A stretch of DNA of 64,000 nucleotides from Helicobacter cetorum MIT 99-5656 (GCF_000259275.1 NC_017735.1:124001-188000); one strand, 5' to 3'. Shown: positions 39,415-49,099, counted from the first letter of the stretch. Program-made: numbers and translations. Notes: generated from the letters alone by a model not told the origin.

Positions 39415-40203
39415 ATGCAAAATTCTGTTGAAATCAAAGCCAAAACTTTAGAAGAAGCACTCGTTCAAGCTTCTATAAGCCTTAATTGTCCCATTATCAA
39501 CTTACAATACGAAGTGATTCAAATGCCTTCTAAGGGCTTTTTAAATATTGGTAAAAAAGAAGCCATTATCCTAGCCAGCGTTAAAGAAAGCCCACAAGCT
39601 CCCCTACCCACAAAAACTGAAGAAAACAACGCATGCGAAATGCTTGATATACAGCTAGAAGCCACTCAAAACCTTTTGCTTGATGAATTAAACAAATTTC
39701 CCAAAGAAGTAGCCCAAAAGCCCATTCAAGCCTACACCCATAGCGAAGATGAACTCAGCCAGATCAGACAAGAATTAAAAGACCTATTCTCTCATCTCCC
39801 CTATAAAATTGACAAAGTGGAAGTCAGCCTTTATGAACCAGGGGTTTTATTGATTGATATAGATGGCGAAGACTCCGCCCTTCTAATCGGCGAAAAGGGT
39901 TATCGCTATAAAGCTCTTTCTTACTTGCTATTCAACTGGATTCACCCCGCTTATGGCTATAATATCCGCTTAGAAATCTCCACTTTTTTACAAAATCAAG
40001 AAAAGGTTATGGATGCCCATTTACAAAGCGTGATTATGAGCGTGCATGAAGTAGGAAAAGCCCAAATGAAAGCCCTTGATGGCGTTTTAACCTATATCGC
40101 CTTAAAGAAATTACGAAAAACTTTTCCTAATAAATATGTCTCGCTCAAAACCAACCTAAACGATGAAAAATACATCGTTATCAACGACTTTAATAATGAA
40201 TGA
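39415..40203 (+). CDS. jag: Jag-like RNA-binding protein (Jag_N, KH, R3H)
   Basis: The 262-residue protein has an N-terminal Jag_N domain (VEIKAKTLEEALVQA, KGFLNIGKKEAII). A middle linker follows, then a KH-like domain (ALLIGEKGYRYKALSYLL) and a C-terminal region that corresponds to R3H. Jag/KhpB proteins bind RNA and affect cell envelope growth in other bacteria. It is placed between yidC and mnmE as in H. pylori HP1451. Confidence 0.88.
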   Translation: MQNSVEIKAKTLEEALVQASISLNCPIINLQYEVIQMPSKGFLNIGKKEAIILASVKESPQAPLPTKTEENNACEMLDIQLEATQNLLLDELNKFPKEVAQKPIQAYTHSEDELSQIRQELKDLFSHLPYKIDKVEVSLYEPGVLLIDIDGEDSALLIGEKGYRYKALSYLLFNWIHPAYGYNIRLEISTFLQNQEKVMDAHLQSVIMSVHEVGKAQMKALDGVLTYIALKKLRKTFPNKYVSLKTNLNDEKYIVINDFNNE

Positions 40204-41548
40204 AACCATTGTAGCTATCGCCACCCCCTTAGGTAAAGGGGCGATTAGCATTGTTAAAATCAGTGGCAACAACGCCCTAAGCATTCTCAAGCAACTCACA
40301 AAAAAACAGGACTTTACCCCTAGATACGCCTATGTGTGCGATATTTTTTCTAACGATATTTTGCTAGACAAAGCCCTAGCACTCTATTTCAAAGCTCCCT
40401 ATAGTTTCACAGGCGAAGATGTGTGTGAAATCCAATGCCATGGAAACCCCCTTTTAACTCAAAACATTCTTCAGGTCTGTTTGAATTATGGGGCTAGGCT
40501 TGCCAAACCTGGCGAATTTAGCAAAAGAGCCTTTTTAAACCATAAAATGGATTTGAGCGAAGTTGAAGCAAGTGTCCAGCTTATCCTCTGCGAAGAGCAA
40601 AGCTCTCTAAACGCCCTAGCCAGACAACTCAAAGGCGAATTAAAAATTTTCATAGAAGACGCTAGAAATACCCTTTTAAAACTTCTAGCAAGTTCAGAAG
40701 TCTTAATTGATTACAGCGAAGAAGACATTCCTAGCGATTTTTTAGACGAAGTGTCTATAAGTCTAGAAGCCCAAATCGCGTGTTTTAAGGACTTACTGGA
40801 CTTTTCTAACGCACAAAGAGAAAGAAGCAAAGGGCATGCCTTAAGTATTATTGGCAAACCTAATGCTGGCAAAAGCTCATTATTAAACGCCATGCTTTTA
40901 GAAGAAAGGGCTTTGGTGAGTGATATTCAAGGCACCACTAGAGATACCATAGAAGAAGTCATAGAATTAGAAGGGCATAAGGTGCGTTTGATTGACACCG
41001 CCGGCATTAGGGAGACTACAGATAAAATAGAGCGATTAGGGGTTGAAAAAAGCCTTAAAAGTTTAGAAAATTGCGACATCATATTAAGCGTATTTGATAT
41101 TTCTAAACCCCTAGAAAAGGAAGATTTTAACCTTATTGACACCCTAAATCGCACCAATAAGCCCTGCATCATTATCCTCAATAAAAACGATTTATCGCCC
41201 AAGTTAGAACTTGAAACATTAAAATCTCATCTTAAAATTTCTTATTCCTTACTAGAGACAAACACTCTTGATACAAGAACTTGTTTAAAAGATTTGAGCC
41301 AAAAAATCAGCGAATTTTTTCCTAAACTAGACACACAAAACAAGCTCTTACTCACTTCCACAGCCCAAAAAAACGCCCTAGAAAACGCTATTAACGAATT
41401 ACAGAATGCTAGAGAACACTTAGAAACCTTAGAACTCTTTTCCTACCATATCCTAAGCGCCATAGAAAATTTGAATGCACTCACTCGCCCTTATGAAACC
41501 AGCCAAATGCTAGATAGCATGTTTAGTGAATTTTGTTTAGGTAAATAG
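40196..41548 (+). CDS. mnmE: tRNA modification GTPase MnmE
   Basis: MnmE with MnmG modifies U34 of tRNAs. From ATG 40196 the protein is 450 residues: N-terminal tetrahydrofolate-binding domain (TPLGKGAISIVKISG, CEIQCHGNP), a G domain (GKPNAGKSSLLNAM, GTTRDTIEE, DTAGIRE, NKND), and the end motif FCLGK with the conserved Cys. It overlaps jag by 8 nt. Confidence 0.96.
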   Translation: MNETIVAIATPLGKGAISIVKISGNNALSILKQLTKKQDFTPRYAYVCDIFSNDILLDKALALYFKAPYSFTGEDVCEIQCHGNPLLTQNILQVCLNYGARLAKPGEFSKRAFLNHKMDLSEVEASVQLILCEEQSSLNALARQLKGELKIFIEDARNTLLKLLASSEVLIDYSEEDIPSDFLDEVSISLEAQIACFKDLLDFSNAQRERSKGHALSIIGKPNAGKSSLLNAMLLEERALVSDIQGTTRDTIEEVIELEGHKVRLIDTAGIRETTDKIERLGVEKSLKSLENCDIILSVFDISKPLEKEDFNLIDTLNRTNKPCIIILNKNDLSPKLELETLKSHLKISYSLLETNTLDTRTCLKDLSQKISEFFPKLDTQNKLLLTSTAQKNALENAINELQNAREHLETLELFSYHILSAIENLNALTRPYETSQMLDSMFSEFCLGK

Positions 41549-42014
41549 ATAAGCCATCATTTATCTCGCTTGCGAGCTTAACTAACAAACCCACAAATAG
41601 CAAGCAAAAAATACCACCAAAAAACAAAACTTTAAAAAATAGCTAAAAATCATTTTATACTATTAGTAAATCAGTGTTTAACAAAATCTTTTTAACACTC
41701 TTTTTCCAGTAGCATAACAACAATTAAAAAACAGACTAAATAAAAGATTAAACACAATTTATTAGCATTCATTCATAGATAAAACACACAAAGATTAAAC
41801 CTAAAATGAAAAAATCATCAACATTTTTCAAGTCTTTCTATCTCTGTATTCAAGGGAGTTCTTTGAGAGGTTAAGGGCGTTTCAACTTGGATTACTACCC
41901 CCCCCCCCCCGTAATTTTAAGGTTTTTCTAAAATTTGTTTGAATAAACTAAGTTTCAAGTTTGGCAAACAATAAGAAAGTTTGGCAAAGAGAAATCACTA
42001 ACAAAAGGAAAAAT
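41549..42014. other. Intergenic region with a C13 tract
   Basis: No gene is supported. The region separates mnmE from the surface-protein cluster. It carries a C13 tract at 41898..41910 and two near-identical AAGTTTGGCAAA copies at about 41960 and 41979, just before the small secreted protein gene. Confidence 0.55.
41898..41910 (+). repeat. C13 homopolymer upstream of a surface-protein operon
   Basis: Thirteen C residues about 105 nt before the ATG at 42015. In Helicobacter such tracts in upstream regions can change expression through promoter spacing; that role is inferred here. Confidence 0.85.
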
Positions 42015-42257
42015 ATGAGAAAAATTGTAATACTTGCTTGCCTTAGCGTTGCAAGTCTTATGGCAGAAAGTAATGGCGTGTTTTTAGGAGGTGGGTTTCA
42101 ATATTCTAATTTAGAAAACCAAAACACCACTCGCACTCCAGGTTTGACTAACGACACCCCCTTAAGCATGTCTGTTTTTAATAACCCTGCAGCCCCACAA
42201 GCTCCTGTAGCACAAGCTCCAGCACAAGCTCCACAAGCAGAAACACAAGCAAAGTAA
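42015..42257 (+). CDS. Small secreted protein resembling the Hop N-terminus
   Basis: The 80-residue product starts at ATG 42015 after AAAAGGAAAA. A signal peptide (MRKIVILACLSVASLMAES) is followed by NGVFLGGGFQYSNLEN, like the first strand of mature Hop proteins, and then an Ala-Pro-Gln tail (APVAQAPAQAPQAE). It ends 12 nt before the large outer membrane protein gene, which has its own signal peptide, so this is a separate small gene. It could be a cut-down Hop or an accessory of the next protein. Unrecognised. Confidence 0.6.
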   Translation: MRKIVILACLSVASLMAESNGVFLGGGFQYSNLENQNTTRTPGLTNDTPLSMSVFNNPAAPQAPVAQAPAQAPQAETQAK

Positions 42258-42269
42258 AAGGAATAGTCT

Positions 42270-44852
42270 ATGAAACAAATATCTTTAAAATTAGTGTCAT
42301 TAGCACTTAGTGGTGCGCTATTGAGCGTTTTAAACGCTCAAGCTCAACAAGAAAGTGAAAGTAAAGGTAACGAAGTTAAGCAAGCAAAACAAGAAAGCAC
42401 ACCAACAGCCCCTAAGCCACAGCCCACCTTAAAAGACTTATGGCAAAATTTTCAAACAGCCAGCGAAGGCCTTCAAGAGTTTAACCGGCAAATGTATGGC
42501 ACAGGAAATTCACCAGAAACGGCTAGTAATGGGAGCGTGTATTATAATTATAATAGCGCTATTAATTCTTTAACAGAATTAGCCAACACCTTATATGGGG
42601 CTAGAACAACAAAAGATGGTAAAACCACTATCAGTCCAGCAGTAAGTTCTCAACAAGGGACACCAGGTTATGATGCAACACAAGGCTACAAGCAAGGAAC
42701 TAACAGCTTAAGCTCTCAGTATGATGCCCTTATGGGAAAGCTATATAGTGCTGATGGTAGAACCTATACTCCAAGTAGTGATGGCAATGTTACTCCAGTT
42801 CAAGGCTCACTAGCACAAAGATACAATGAAGCCCATCAAAAATACGAAACCGCACAAAAACTTTATGATGATATTTATACCTTACTCTATGGGGATAACG
42901 GAGGAAATCCAGTTACAGATAGCAACAAAGCTGCAATAGATAGCTTGAAATCTTTAACTAGCACAGGAGCTAGTAGTGCAACCCCACTTGGCATCTCAAT
43001 TGTCTTAGATAGCGCTAAGGCCTTACAATCAGCTCTATCAACGGCCATGGCAAATAATATTGTTAAAACTAGCGTTACTAGTATCAACACAGCTGTATCT
43101 AGTGTCGTGGGTAATATAGTTACTACTTTGCAAAGCTTGATTCAGACTAAAGATGGTAGCACCTCTTGGGCTACAGGAAAAGAAAGCGCCGCAAAAACCA
43201 CTTTAACAGGTTTAGCAAACCAAATAAACACCTTAAGCACTCAAGCTACAGGGGCAATCACTACGAATTTAACTTCTACTAGAAAAGCTCTCGTTCAAGG
43301 CTCTGGTAAACCTAAAAAAGGTCAAACTCCAGGCACCCTAGAAAAACCAGCTCCAGACAGCCTTATGGGTCAATACCAAGCAGCGATGCGACAACTCTAT
43401 GGTAACACAACCGTTAATAGTGATGGTCAAGTCGTTCCGGCTAAAGATAGCGTAGCAGGTCTCTTTGATGCGGCTATTAGCGCGTATGAAAAAGCAGCAG
43501 ATGCCCTACTTGGTGTTACAGCAACTATTCCAGAAGCTGAAGGAAAAGCCGCAACAACACAAGAGGTGCATGCCATTGTTACGGATAATACCGGTGCTAT
43601 CAAACAAGGTACAAAACCAGAACACTCCACAACAACAAAAGATTTACAAACCACCTATCAAACCCTCCAACAAGATTTGAATGGTAACCCAGCCACAAAA
43701 CTCACAGGCGCTATCGCTAAAGTCCAAGCCGCTAGCCAAAATTTAGCCCAAGCCATAGAAAAAGAAGCTTCAAGCCTTAATATCAATAGCATGAGTGCTA
43801 CAGCAAGTGGTATGTCTAATATGAAAACCCAAACTTTAACTCTAAGCAGTGCTATAAGCACGCTTAATACTCTAGGGGCTTATGGCAATCTCAGTTCCTT
43901 AAGTTCTACTCTTAGCACCCTAGCTACCACTCAAGGGGCTTTAAGCACTCTTTTAAACTCTGCAAGTGCAACAGTGGGGCAATTAAATACTAGCTCTAGT
44001 GCGGTCATAGACACTATTAATAAAGCCTTGAGTGAAGTCAGTGCGGCTTTAGTTAATCTCACACCTGTTGCCACACCAGAAGCAGCAAAGAAACCAGAAG
44101 CGAAAGTAGAAAGTGAGAAAAAACTCGTAATTGTTACACAAAAACTCGCTGCAACAAATACTAGCCCCACACAAGCCCTACTTGCAACCATTCAAGGCAC
44201 TCTACAAAAACAAAAACAAGCCTTACTAAGCGTGAATAAGAACATCAAAACCGCTATCAATCAAGCCAAACAAACCCACAAGCCAAGCGTTACCAACACC
44301 AACAACTACGGACAAATGTATGGGGTGAATGTGATGGCAGGTTATAAGCAGTTCTTTGGTAAAGCCAAGCGATGGGGTGTAAGAGCTTATGGATACTATA
44401 GCTATAATCATGCTAACCTAAGCTTTGTAGGGAGTAAGCTAGGTATCTTAAGTGGAGCCTCTCAAGTGAATGACCACACTTATGGCGTGGGCTTTGACGC
44501 TCTTTACAACTTCTATGAAAGCAAAGAGGGCTATAATACTGCTGGTATGTTCTTTGGATTTGGAGTAGGGGGAGAAACATGGATGGTTCAAGGGGAGAGT
44601 TACTATAAAGCTCAAATGCAAACTTGTAATAGCAGCACCAATTGTTCTGCTTCTATGAATACTACTTATTTCCAAATGCCTGTTCAAGTAGGCTTTAGAA
44701 CTAATTTTGCTAAACATAGTGGCATTGAGTTAGGCTTTAAGTTGCCTTTATTTGTGAATCAATTCTATAAAGAAAGAAGTGAGAATGCAGCCATAGATGT
44801 GTTCTATAAGAGAAACTTTTCTATGTATTTTAACTACATGATTAATTTCTAG
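42270..44852 (+). CDS. Large Hop-like outer membrane protein (860 aa), adhesin-like
   Basis: A signal peptide (to about residue 25) leads to a long Ser/Thr/Ala/Gln-rich passenger of about 660 residues. It contains repeated phrases such as LYGxxxxxxDG and DSLxGQYxAA, a low-complexity helical stretch near 500..580, and very few Cys. The last 185 residues are a Hop-type barrel: YGVNVMAGYKQFFGKAKRWG, GFDALYNFYESKEGY, FGFGVGGETW, FQMPVQVGFRTNFAKHSGIE, and an end YFNYMINF with terminal Phe. The CNSSTNCS loop holds two Cys. It is related to Hop adhesins, but I cannot match it to BabA, SabA or another named member. Confidence 0.82.
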   Translation: MKQISLKLVSLALSGALLSVLNAQAQQESESKGNEVKQAKQESTPTAPKPQPTLKDLWQNFQTASEGLQEFNRQMYGTGNSPETASNGSVYYNYNSAINSLTELANTLYGARTTKDGKTTISPAVSSQQGTPGYDATQGYKQGTNSLSSQYDALMGKLYSADGRTYTPSSDGNVTPVQGSLAQRYNEAHQKYETAQKLYDDIYTLLYGDNGGNPVTDSNKAAIDSLKSLTSTGASSATPLGISIVLDSAKALQSALSTAMANNIVKTSVTSINTAVSSVVGNIVTTLQSLIQTKDGSTSWATGKESAAKTTLTGLANQINTLSTQATGAITTNLTSTRKALVQGSGKPKKGQTPGTLEKPAPDSLMGQYQAAMRQLYGNTTVNSDGQVVPAKDSVAGLFDAAISAYEKAADALLGVTATIPEAEGKAATTQEVHAIVTDNTGAIKQGTKPEHSTTTKDLQTTYQTLQQDLNGNPATKLTGAIAKVQAASQNLAQAIEKEASSLNINSMSATASGMSNMKTQTLTLSSAISTLNTLGAYGNLSSLSSTLSTLATTQGALSTLLNSASATVGQLNTSSSAVIDTINKALSEVSAALVNLTPVATPEAAKKPEAKVESEKKLVIVTQKLAATNTSPTQALLATIQGTLQKQKQALLSVNKNIKTAINQAKQTHKPSVTNTNNYGQMYGVNVMAGYKQFFGKAKRWGVRAYGYYSYNHANLSFVGSKLGILSGASQVNDHTYGVGFDALYNFYESKEGYNTAGMFFGFGVGGETWMVQGESYYKAQMQTCNSSTNCSASMNTTYFQMPVQVGFRTNFAKHSGIELGFKLPLFVNQFYKERSENAAIDVFYKRNFSMYFNYMINF

Positions 44853-45101
44853 GGTCTTTGTTCCTAGAGATTTTATGGTTTCTTGGGTCTAATTTCTAGA
44901 GATTTTTGCTTCTTTTTCTTAGTAGAGAGTTTTCTCTCTATTAGTATTTCTTTCTGATTATGTATTTGATTATTTTGTTTTTAAAATTTTGTTTCAATTA
45001 TGAAATATCAAGCCGTTTTAATCTCTTTTTAAAACTCTAAATTTCAAAAAAAATTTCTATTGTATATAATGAATGCATGCACAAACCAACAAGGATATTT
45101 G

Positions 45102-47027
45102 ATGAAAAAATTATTCGCTCCACTTTTATTATTCCAACTCTTAGAAGCCCATGATAAAAGCGGCTTTTTCATAGAAGGGGGTTTTGAAACCGGGCTTTTA
45201 CAAGGCACAGAAATTAGAGAAGAAAAAGTAACGACCGGTAAGAATGTCTATGAAGATTACTTGCCTTTAAACACGATTTTAAAAGGAGCAACTAATTTAT
45301 TTGGTAACGCCCAAGCTATATCACAATTACAATTTTCATCTTTGCATCCGGTTAAGGTGAGCGTGAGTGGTGCTAATTTGGTTGTAGAAAATTTTCTGCC
45401 TTATAATTTAAACAATGTTAAGCTTTCGTTTAAAGATAGTCAAGGCAAACTCATTGATTTGGGCATGATAGAGACCATTCCTAAGCAAGCCAAAATCGTT
45501 ATCCCCGAAAAACTATTTGATAATTTCAAAGATATTACTCCTAATGCTACTTATCAAAGTTTTGAAGTTTCTAGCACAAAGTTTTCAGATGTTAATACAC
45601 AGAGATTGTTTAAAGTGTTAGATACCATGACGACGGATTTGGTGGTAGAATATAAGTCTCCGCCTACTTTTGATTCTTGTCAATACCATACGCAAGCAGG
45701 TCATAATACATGTTATTCACCCTTTAATGCAAAAACCGCTGAGGAATTTACTAATTTACTTCTAAATATGTATGCGGTTTTAGATTCAAAATCATGGCAA
45801 GAAAATATAAAAAACGCTCCCTTTGATTTCGTGAATAGTTGGCATCCTGGAGATTGCCATTTTAAAGCATCAGATTGTGTGGCTCCTGGCAAGAATGGAC
45901 AAGTTGAATCCAAGTTTCAAAAAGATGTGGTTTCCCCTGAAAAAGTTATAGCCGATTTTAGAAGTACTATGCACCTTGAAGTTTCAGTCTTAAATAATGC
46001 TGGGGTAGATGGCATAGGATTAGGGCAAGTTACTTGGGGAAAATTGGGCGTTGTTGCTTGGGCATTAGACCCTAAAACACTTTTTGGTGCTGGTTATAAA
46101 CATATTAATTTAACCGCTTTGAGAACCATTTTGCACGAATTTAGCCACACCAAACACTACAGCCATAATGGAAACATGACTTATCAAAGAGTGCCAAAAC
46201 CTGATGGCACAGGCGATTCTGATGGTATTCCTTATGATGTGTGTTCTAGGTTTGGTCATAAGGGTCAGCCCACATATCCAGGTGATTTTCAAGGTTCAGT
46301 CTATCCTAATTGTGCTAATGTCCCAGCAGGCTTTACCGGATTGACTATGGCTGTGTGGCAACAACTCATCAATCAAAACGCTCTGCCAATAGATTATGCT
46401 GATTTGGGTAGTCAAAAGGATTATAAACTCCATGCTAGTTTAAACACTTCAGATTTAGCCAATTCTATGCTTAGCACACTCAAACAAAGTTTTCTGGTTG
46501 CTTCAGCTCAAACAATAACTAATGATGTTTCAAAAAACTTTAAAACCCCTATGCTAGGGTTTAACTTTAAAATGGGTTATCAGCATTACTTTAATAATTT
46601 TATAGGGTTAGCTTATTATGGTATTGTCAAATACAATTATGCTAAAGCTAATAATGAAAAAATCCAGCAATTGAGTTTAGGAATAGGCACAGATTTATTA
46701 TTAGATTTTGTTACTACTTATACTAAAGCTTCAAAGGATAGCAAGAAGAAAAGCTTTTCTTCTTCTTTTGGCATGTTTGTTGGTGTAAGGGGTTTGTATA
46801 ATGGTTATCATGTGTTCAATCAAGTTCAAAGAGCTAAGAATGTAGATGCGACTACAGGATTGAATTATCGTTACAAGCATTCTAAGTATTCTGTAGGTAT
46901 TAGTGTGCCTTTAATAGAGAGAAAGGTTAGTATCGTTTCTAATAGTAGTGTTTATAACGCTGCTATTAGTTTGAATGAAAAAGCGAATGATTTTAAGGTG
47001 TTTTTTAATTATGGGTGGGTGTTTTAA
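45102..47027 (+). CDS. Hom-family outer membrane protein with a metzincin-like zinc motif
   Basis: The 641-residue product starts at ATG 45102 after AAGGATATTTG. A signal peptide is followed by SGFFIEGGFETGLLQGTE, the start of Hom-type proteins in Helicobacter. Residues 345..355 read HEFSHTKHYSH, fitting HExxHxxxxxH (H345, E346, H349, H355), with a Met in NGNMTY just after, as in a Met-turn. Four Cys fall in DVCSRFGH and YPNCANVP and earlier CQYHTQAGHNTC. The end ...FKVFFNYGWVF is a barrel strand with terminal Phe. The locus by mnmE fits HomD (HP1453) from memory. Confidence 0.82.
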   Translation: MKKLFAPLLLFQLLEAHDKSGFFIEGGFETGLLQGTEIREEKVTTGKNVYEDYLPLNTILKGATNLFGNAQAISQLQFSSLHPVKVSVSGANLVVENFLPYNLNNVKLSFKDSQGKLIDLGMIETIPKQAKIVIPEKLFDNFKDITPNATYQSFEVSSTKFSDVNTQRLFKVLDTMTTDLVVEYKSPPTFDSCQYHTQAGHNTCYSPFNAKTAEEFTNLLLNMYAVLDSKSWQENIKNAPFDFVNSWHPGDCHFKASDCVAPGKNGQVESKFQKDVVSPEKVIADFRSTMHLEVSVLNNAGVDGIGLGQVTWGKLGVVAWALDPKTLFGAGYKHINLTALRTILHEFSHTKHYSHNGNMTYQRVPKPDGTGDSDGIPYDVCSRFGHKGQPTYPGDFQGSVYPNCANVPAGFTGLTMAVWQQLINQNALPIDYADLGSQKDYKLHASLNTSDLANSMLSTLKQSFLVASAQTITNDVSKNFKTPMLGFNFKMGYQHYFNNFIGLAYYGIVKYNYAKANNEKIQQLSLGIGTDLLLDFVTTYTKASKDSKKKSFSSSFGMFVGVRGLYNGYHVFNQVQRAKNVDATTGLNYRYKHSKYSVGISVPLIERKVSIVSNSSVYNAAISLNEKANDFKVFFNYGWVF

Positions 47028-47073
47028 GGAGTAAAAACAGACTTTTTTTGCCTTTTACCCCCCCTAAATTTAG

Positions 47074-47107
47074 AAAAAAAAAAAAACGATTTTTTGCCCT
47101 GTATAAT
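47074..47107 (+). promoter_or_regulatory. A13 tract and -10 box before the second Hom gene
   Basis: A13 at 47074..47086 is followed after 15 nt by TATAAT at 47102..47107, 37 nt before the ATG. The tract covers the -35 position, so changes in its length would alter promoter strength, as known for homopolymer tracts at sabA and other Helicobacter surface genes. Confidence 0.65.
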
Positions 47108-47143
47108 AAGGCTGTAAAATCAAGTGTAAAAGGATAACTCCGT

Positions 47144-49099
47144 ATGAAAAAAACCTTTATATCTCTTTGTTTGCTTTATGCTATCGCTCCTATAGAAGCG
47201 TTTGCCCACCAAAAAAGCGGCTTTTTCATAGAAGGGGGTTTTGAAACAGGCTTACTACAAGGCACAGAAAATAAAGAAATTCCCATTAAAAAAGTCCATA
47301 ACACCTATGAAGATTATTTTCCTACAAGCACGATTGCAAGAAATTCTTCAAATCTATTCACAGATTCTCAAGAAATTTCAAAGCTAAAGTTTTCTACTTC
47401 ACGCCCTATTAAAGTTACTTTAGACAACCATAAAAAGCAAGTCGTTGTAGAAAACTACCTGCCCTACAACCTAAATAATGTGCGGCTTTCATTTAAAGAC
47501 GCTTTGGGCAATTTAGTGAGTTTAGGTATTTTAGAGACTATCCCCAAACACGCTAAAATCCTTTTAGACCAAAGCTATTTTCAAAATATAAGTTTAATCA
47601 ACCCTAATGCGTCTTACCTAGATTTTCAAGCCACTAGCACACAAAAATCAGATACAAGCACGCAAAACTTACTTGAAAAACTACAAAATACCACAACAAA
47701 TTTAGAAGTGAGCTATGTCAATCAGCCCACTGATTTTCAAAGTGAGTTTTGCAAAGATAAAAATTGCTCATTCACGCCTTTCACTGAAACAACCGCCAAA
47801 GAATTTACTAATTTGCTCTTAAATCTTGCATCTGTGATTGACTCCAAATCATGGCATGACAATATTATCAACGCTCCTTTTGATTTTTCTGATAAAGCCA
47901 TGCCAGATAGGAATGGAAAAGTCCCTACAGGAAGTAAGACTATCTCGCCACAAGACATCATAGAAAAACTAAGAAAAGATATGGGGTTAGATATTTCGGT
48001 TTTAACAAGTAATAGTGGCTTCTCTCACTGGGCTGGGGCTAAAGCTATCGCACAAGCTGGCTCTCCCCCAAACGCTAACGCTAAAATGGCTGTTAATGAA
48101 AAGGGTATCAATCCTAACACTTTTGTTGACAGAAACAATAAAAGTAATAACAGAAATAAGAAACCTGAACCACACAGCCCTAACGCTTATAGTCTAAGTC
48201 TTGGTATATCCCCCCTTCTCAAAGCCTATGCAACGGCTAAGGGCTATGCTAATGGGGGCAATATGGCTGACCAGCATGTGCCAAGCCCTTATCAACCCAA
48301 AAATAACACCACTCTACGAAGCGATGGTATTCCTTATGATGTCTGCTCATCTCATAAAGATAATTTTCCAAAGTTTACAAACTCCGTCTACCCTACTTGT
48401 AGCAATGTGCCAGCTGGATTTGTAGGCATCACTTATGAAGTGTGGAAGCAACTCATCAATCAAGATAAATTGCCTATTAATTTTTTGGATTTAAACAATC
48501 AAAAGAATTATTTAAATCCCCTTGAATTTCCTAACACCCTTTTTGGGGCTGTTAAAGAAAGCTTGCTCATTTCTAGTGCTACAACTAGCGGCGTTTCAAG
48601 CGTTTTACAAAAATTCAAAGCCCCCATTCTAGGGGCTAACGCTAAAATAGGCTACCAGCATTATTTCAATAATCTCATCGGCTTGTCTTTCTATGGCGTT
48701 GCTAAGTATAATTATTCTAAAATCAACGCTAAAGAAGTCCAACAAATCGGCTATGGTGGGGGGCTAGATGTATTGTTAGATTTTGTTACCACTTATGCTA
48801 AATCCAAAAACAGCTCTAAGAAACGCTTCGCTTCTTCTTTTGGCGTGTTTTTTGGAGCTAGGGGAATTTATAGCAACTACAGCCCTTCTAAAACCTTCAA
48901 AAAGCCTTTAAAAAACACTCTTAATGTCCATGCGGTGGGAGGATTTAGTTATCGCTACAAGCATTCTAAATACTCTGTAGGCGTTTCTGTGCCGCTACTT
49001 AGAAATCGTATCAGCCTTTCATATAATGATTCTCATTTAGTGTTTTTAGAAGACCCCAACCATTTTAATGTGTTTTTTAATTATGGGTGGGTGTTCTAA
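47144..49099 (+). CDS. Hom-family outer membrane protein, paralogue without the zinc motif
   Basis: The 651-residue paralogue of the preceding gene shares SGFFIEGGFETGLLQGTE, VVENYLPYNLNNVRLSFKD, SDGIPYDVCS, NVPAGFVGIT, IGYQHYFNNLIGLSFYG and the end FNVFFNYGWVF. Where the neighbour has HEFSHTKHYSHNGNM, this one reads KAYATAKGYANGGNM, so all zinc ligands are lost. A segment before this (DRNNKSNNRNKKPEPHS) is an extra low-complexity insert. The ribosome site is AAAAGGATAACTCCGT before ATG. The pair is a tandem duplication that diverged in the central domain. Confidence 0.82.
   Translation: MKKTFISLCLLYAIAPIEAFAHQKSGFFIEGGFETGLLQGTENKEIPIKKVHNTYEDYFPTSTIARNSSNLFTDSQEISKLKFSTSRPIKVTLDNHKKQVVVENYLPYNLNNVRLSFKDALGNLVSLGILETIPKHAKILLDQSYFQNISLINPNASYLDFQATSTQKSDTSTQNLLEKLQNTTTNLEVSYVNQPTDFQSEFCKDKNCSFTPFTETTAKEFTNLLLNLASVIDSKSWHDNIINAPFDFSDKAMPDRNGKVPTGSKTISPQDIIEKLRKDMGLDISVLTSNSGFSHWAGAKAIAQAGSPPNANAKMAVNEKGINPNTFVDRNNKSNNRNKKPEPHSPNAYSLSLGISPLLKAYATAKGYANGGNMADQHVPSPYQPKNNTTLRSDGIPYDVCSSHKDNFPKFTNSVYPTCSNVPAGFVGITYEVWKQLINQDKLPINFLDLNNQKNYLNPLEFPNTLFGAVKESLLISSATTSGVSSVLQKFKAPILGANAKIGYQHYFNNLIGLSFYGVAKYNYSKINAKEVQQIGYGGGLDVLLDFVTTYAKSKNSSKKRFASSFGVFFGARGIYSNYSPSKTFKKPLKNTLNVHAVGGFSYRYKHSKYSVGVSVPLLRNRISLSYNDSHLVFLEDPNHFNVFFNYGWVF

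Noticed and set aside
43427-43861. Open frames on both strands within the 860-residue Hop-like gene
   Set aside because: They are shadows of a Ser/Thr/Ala/Gln-rich coding region and lack ribosome sites.
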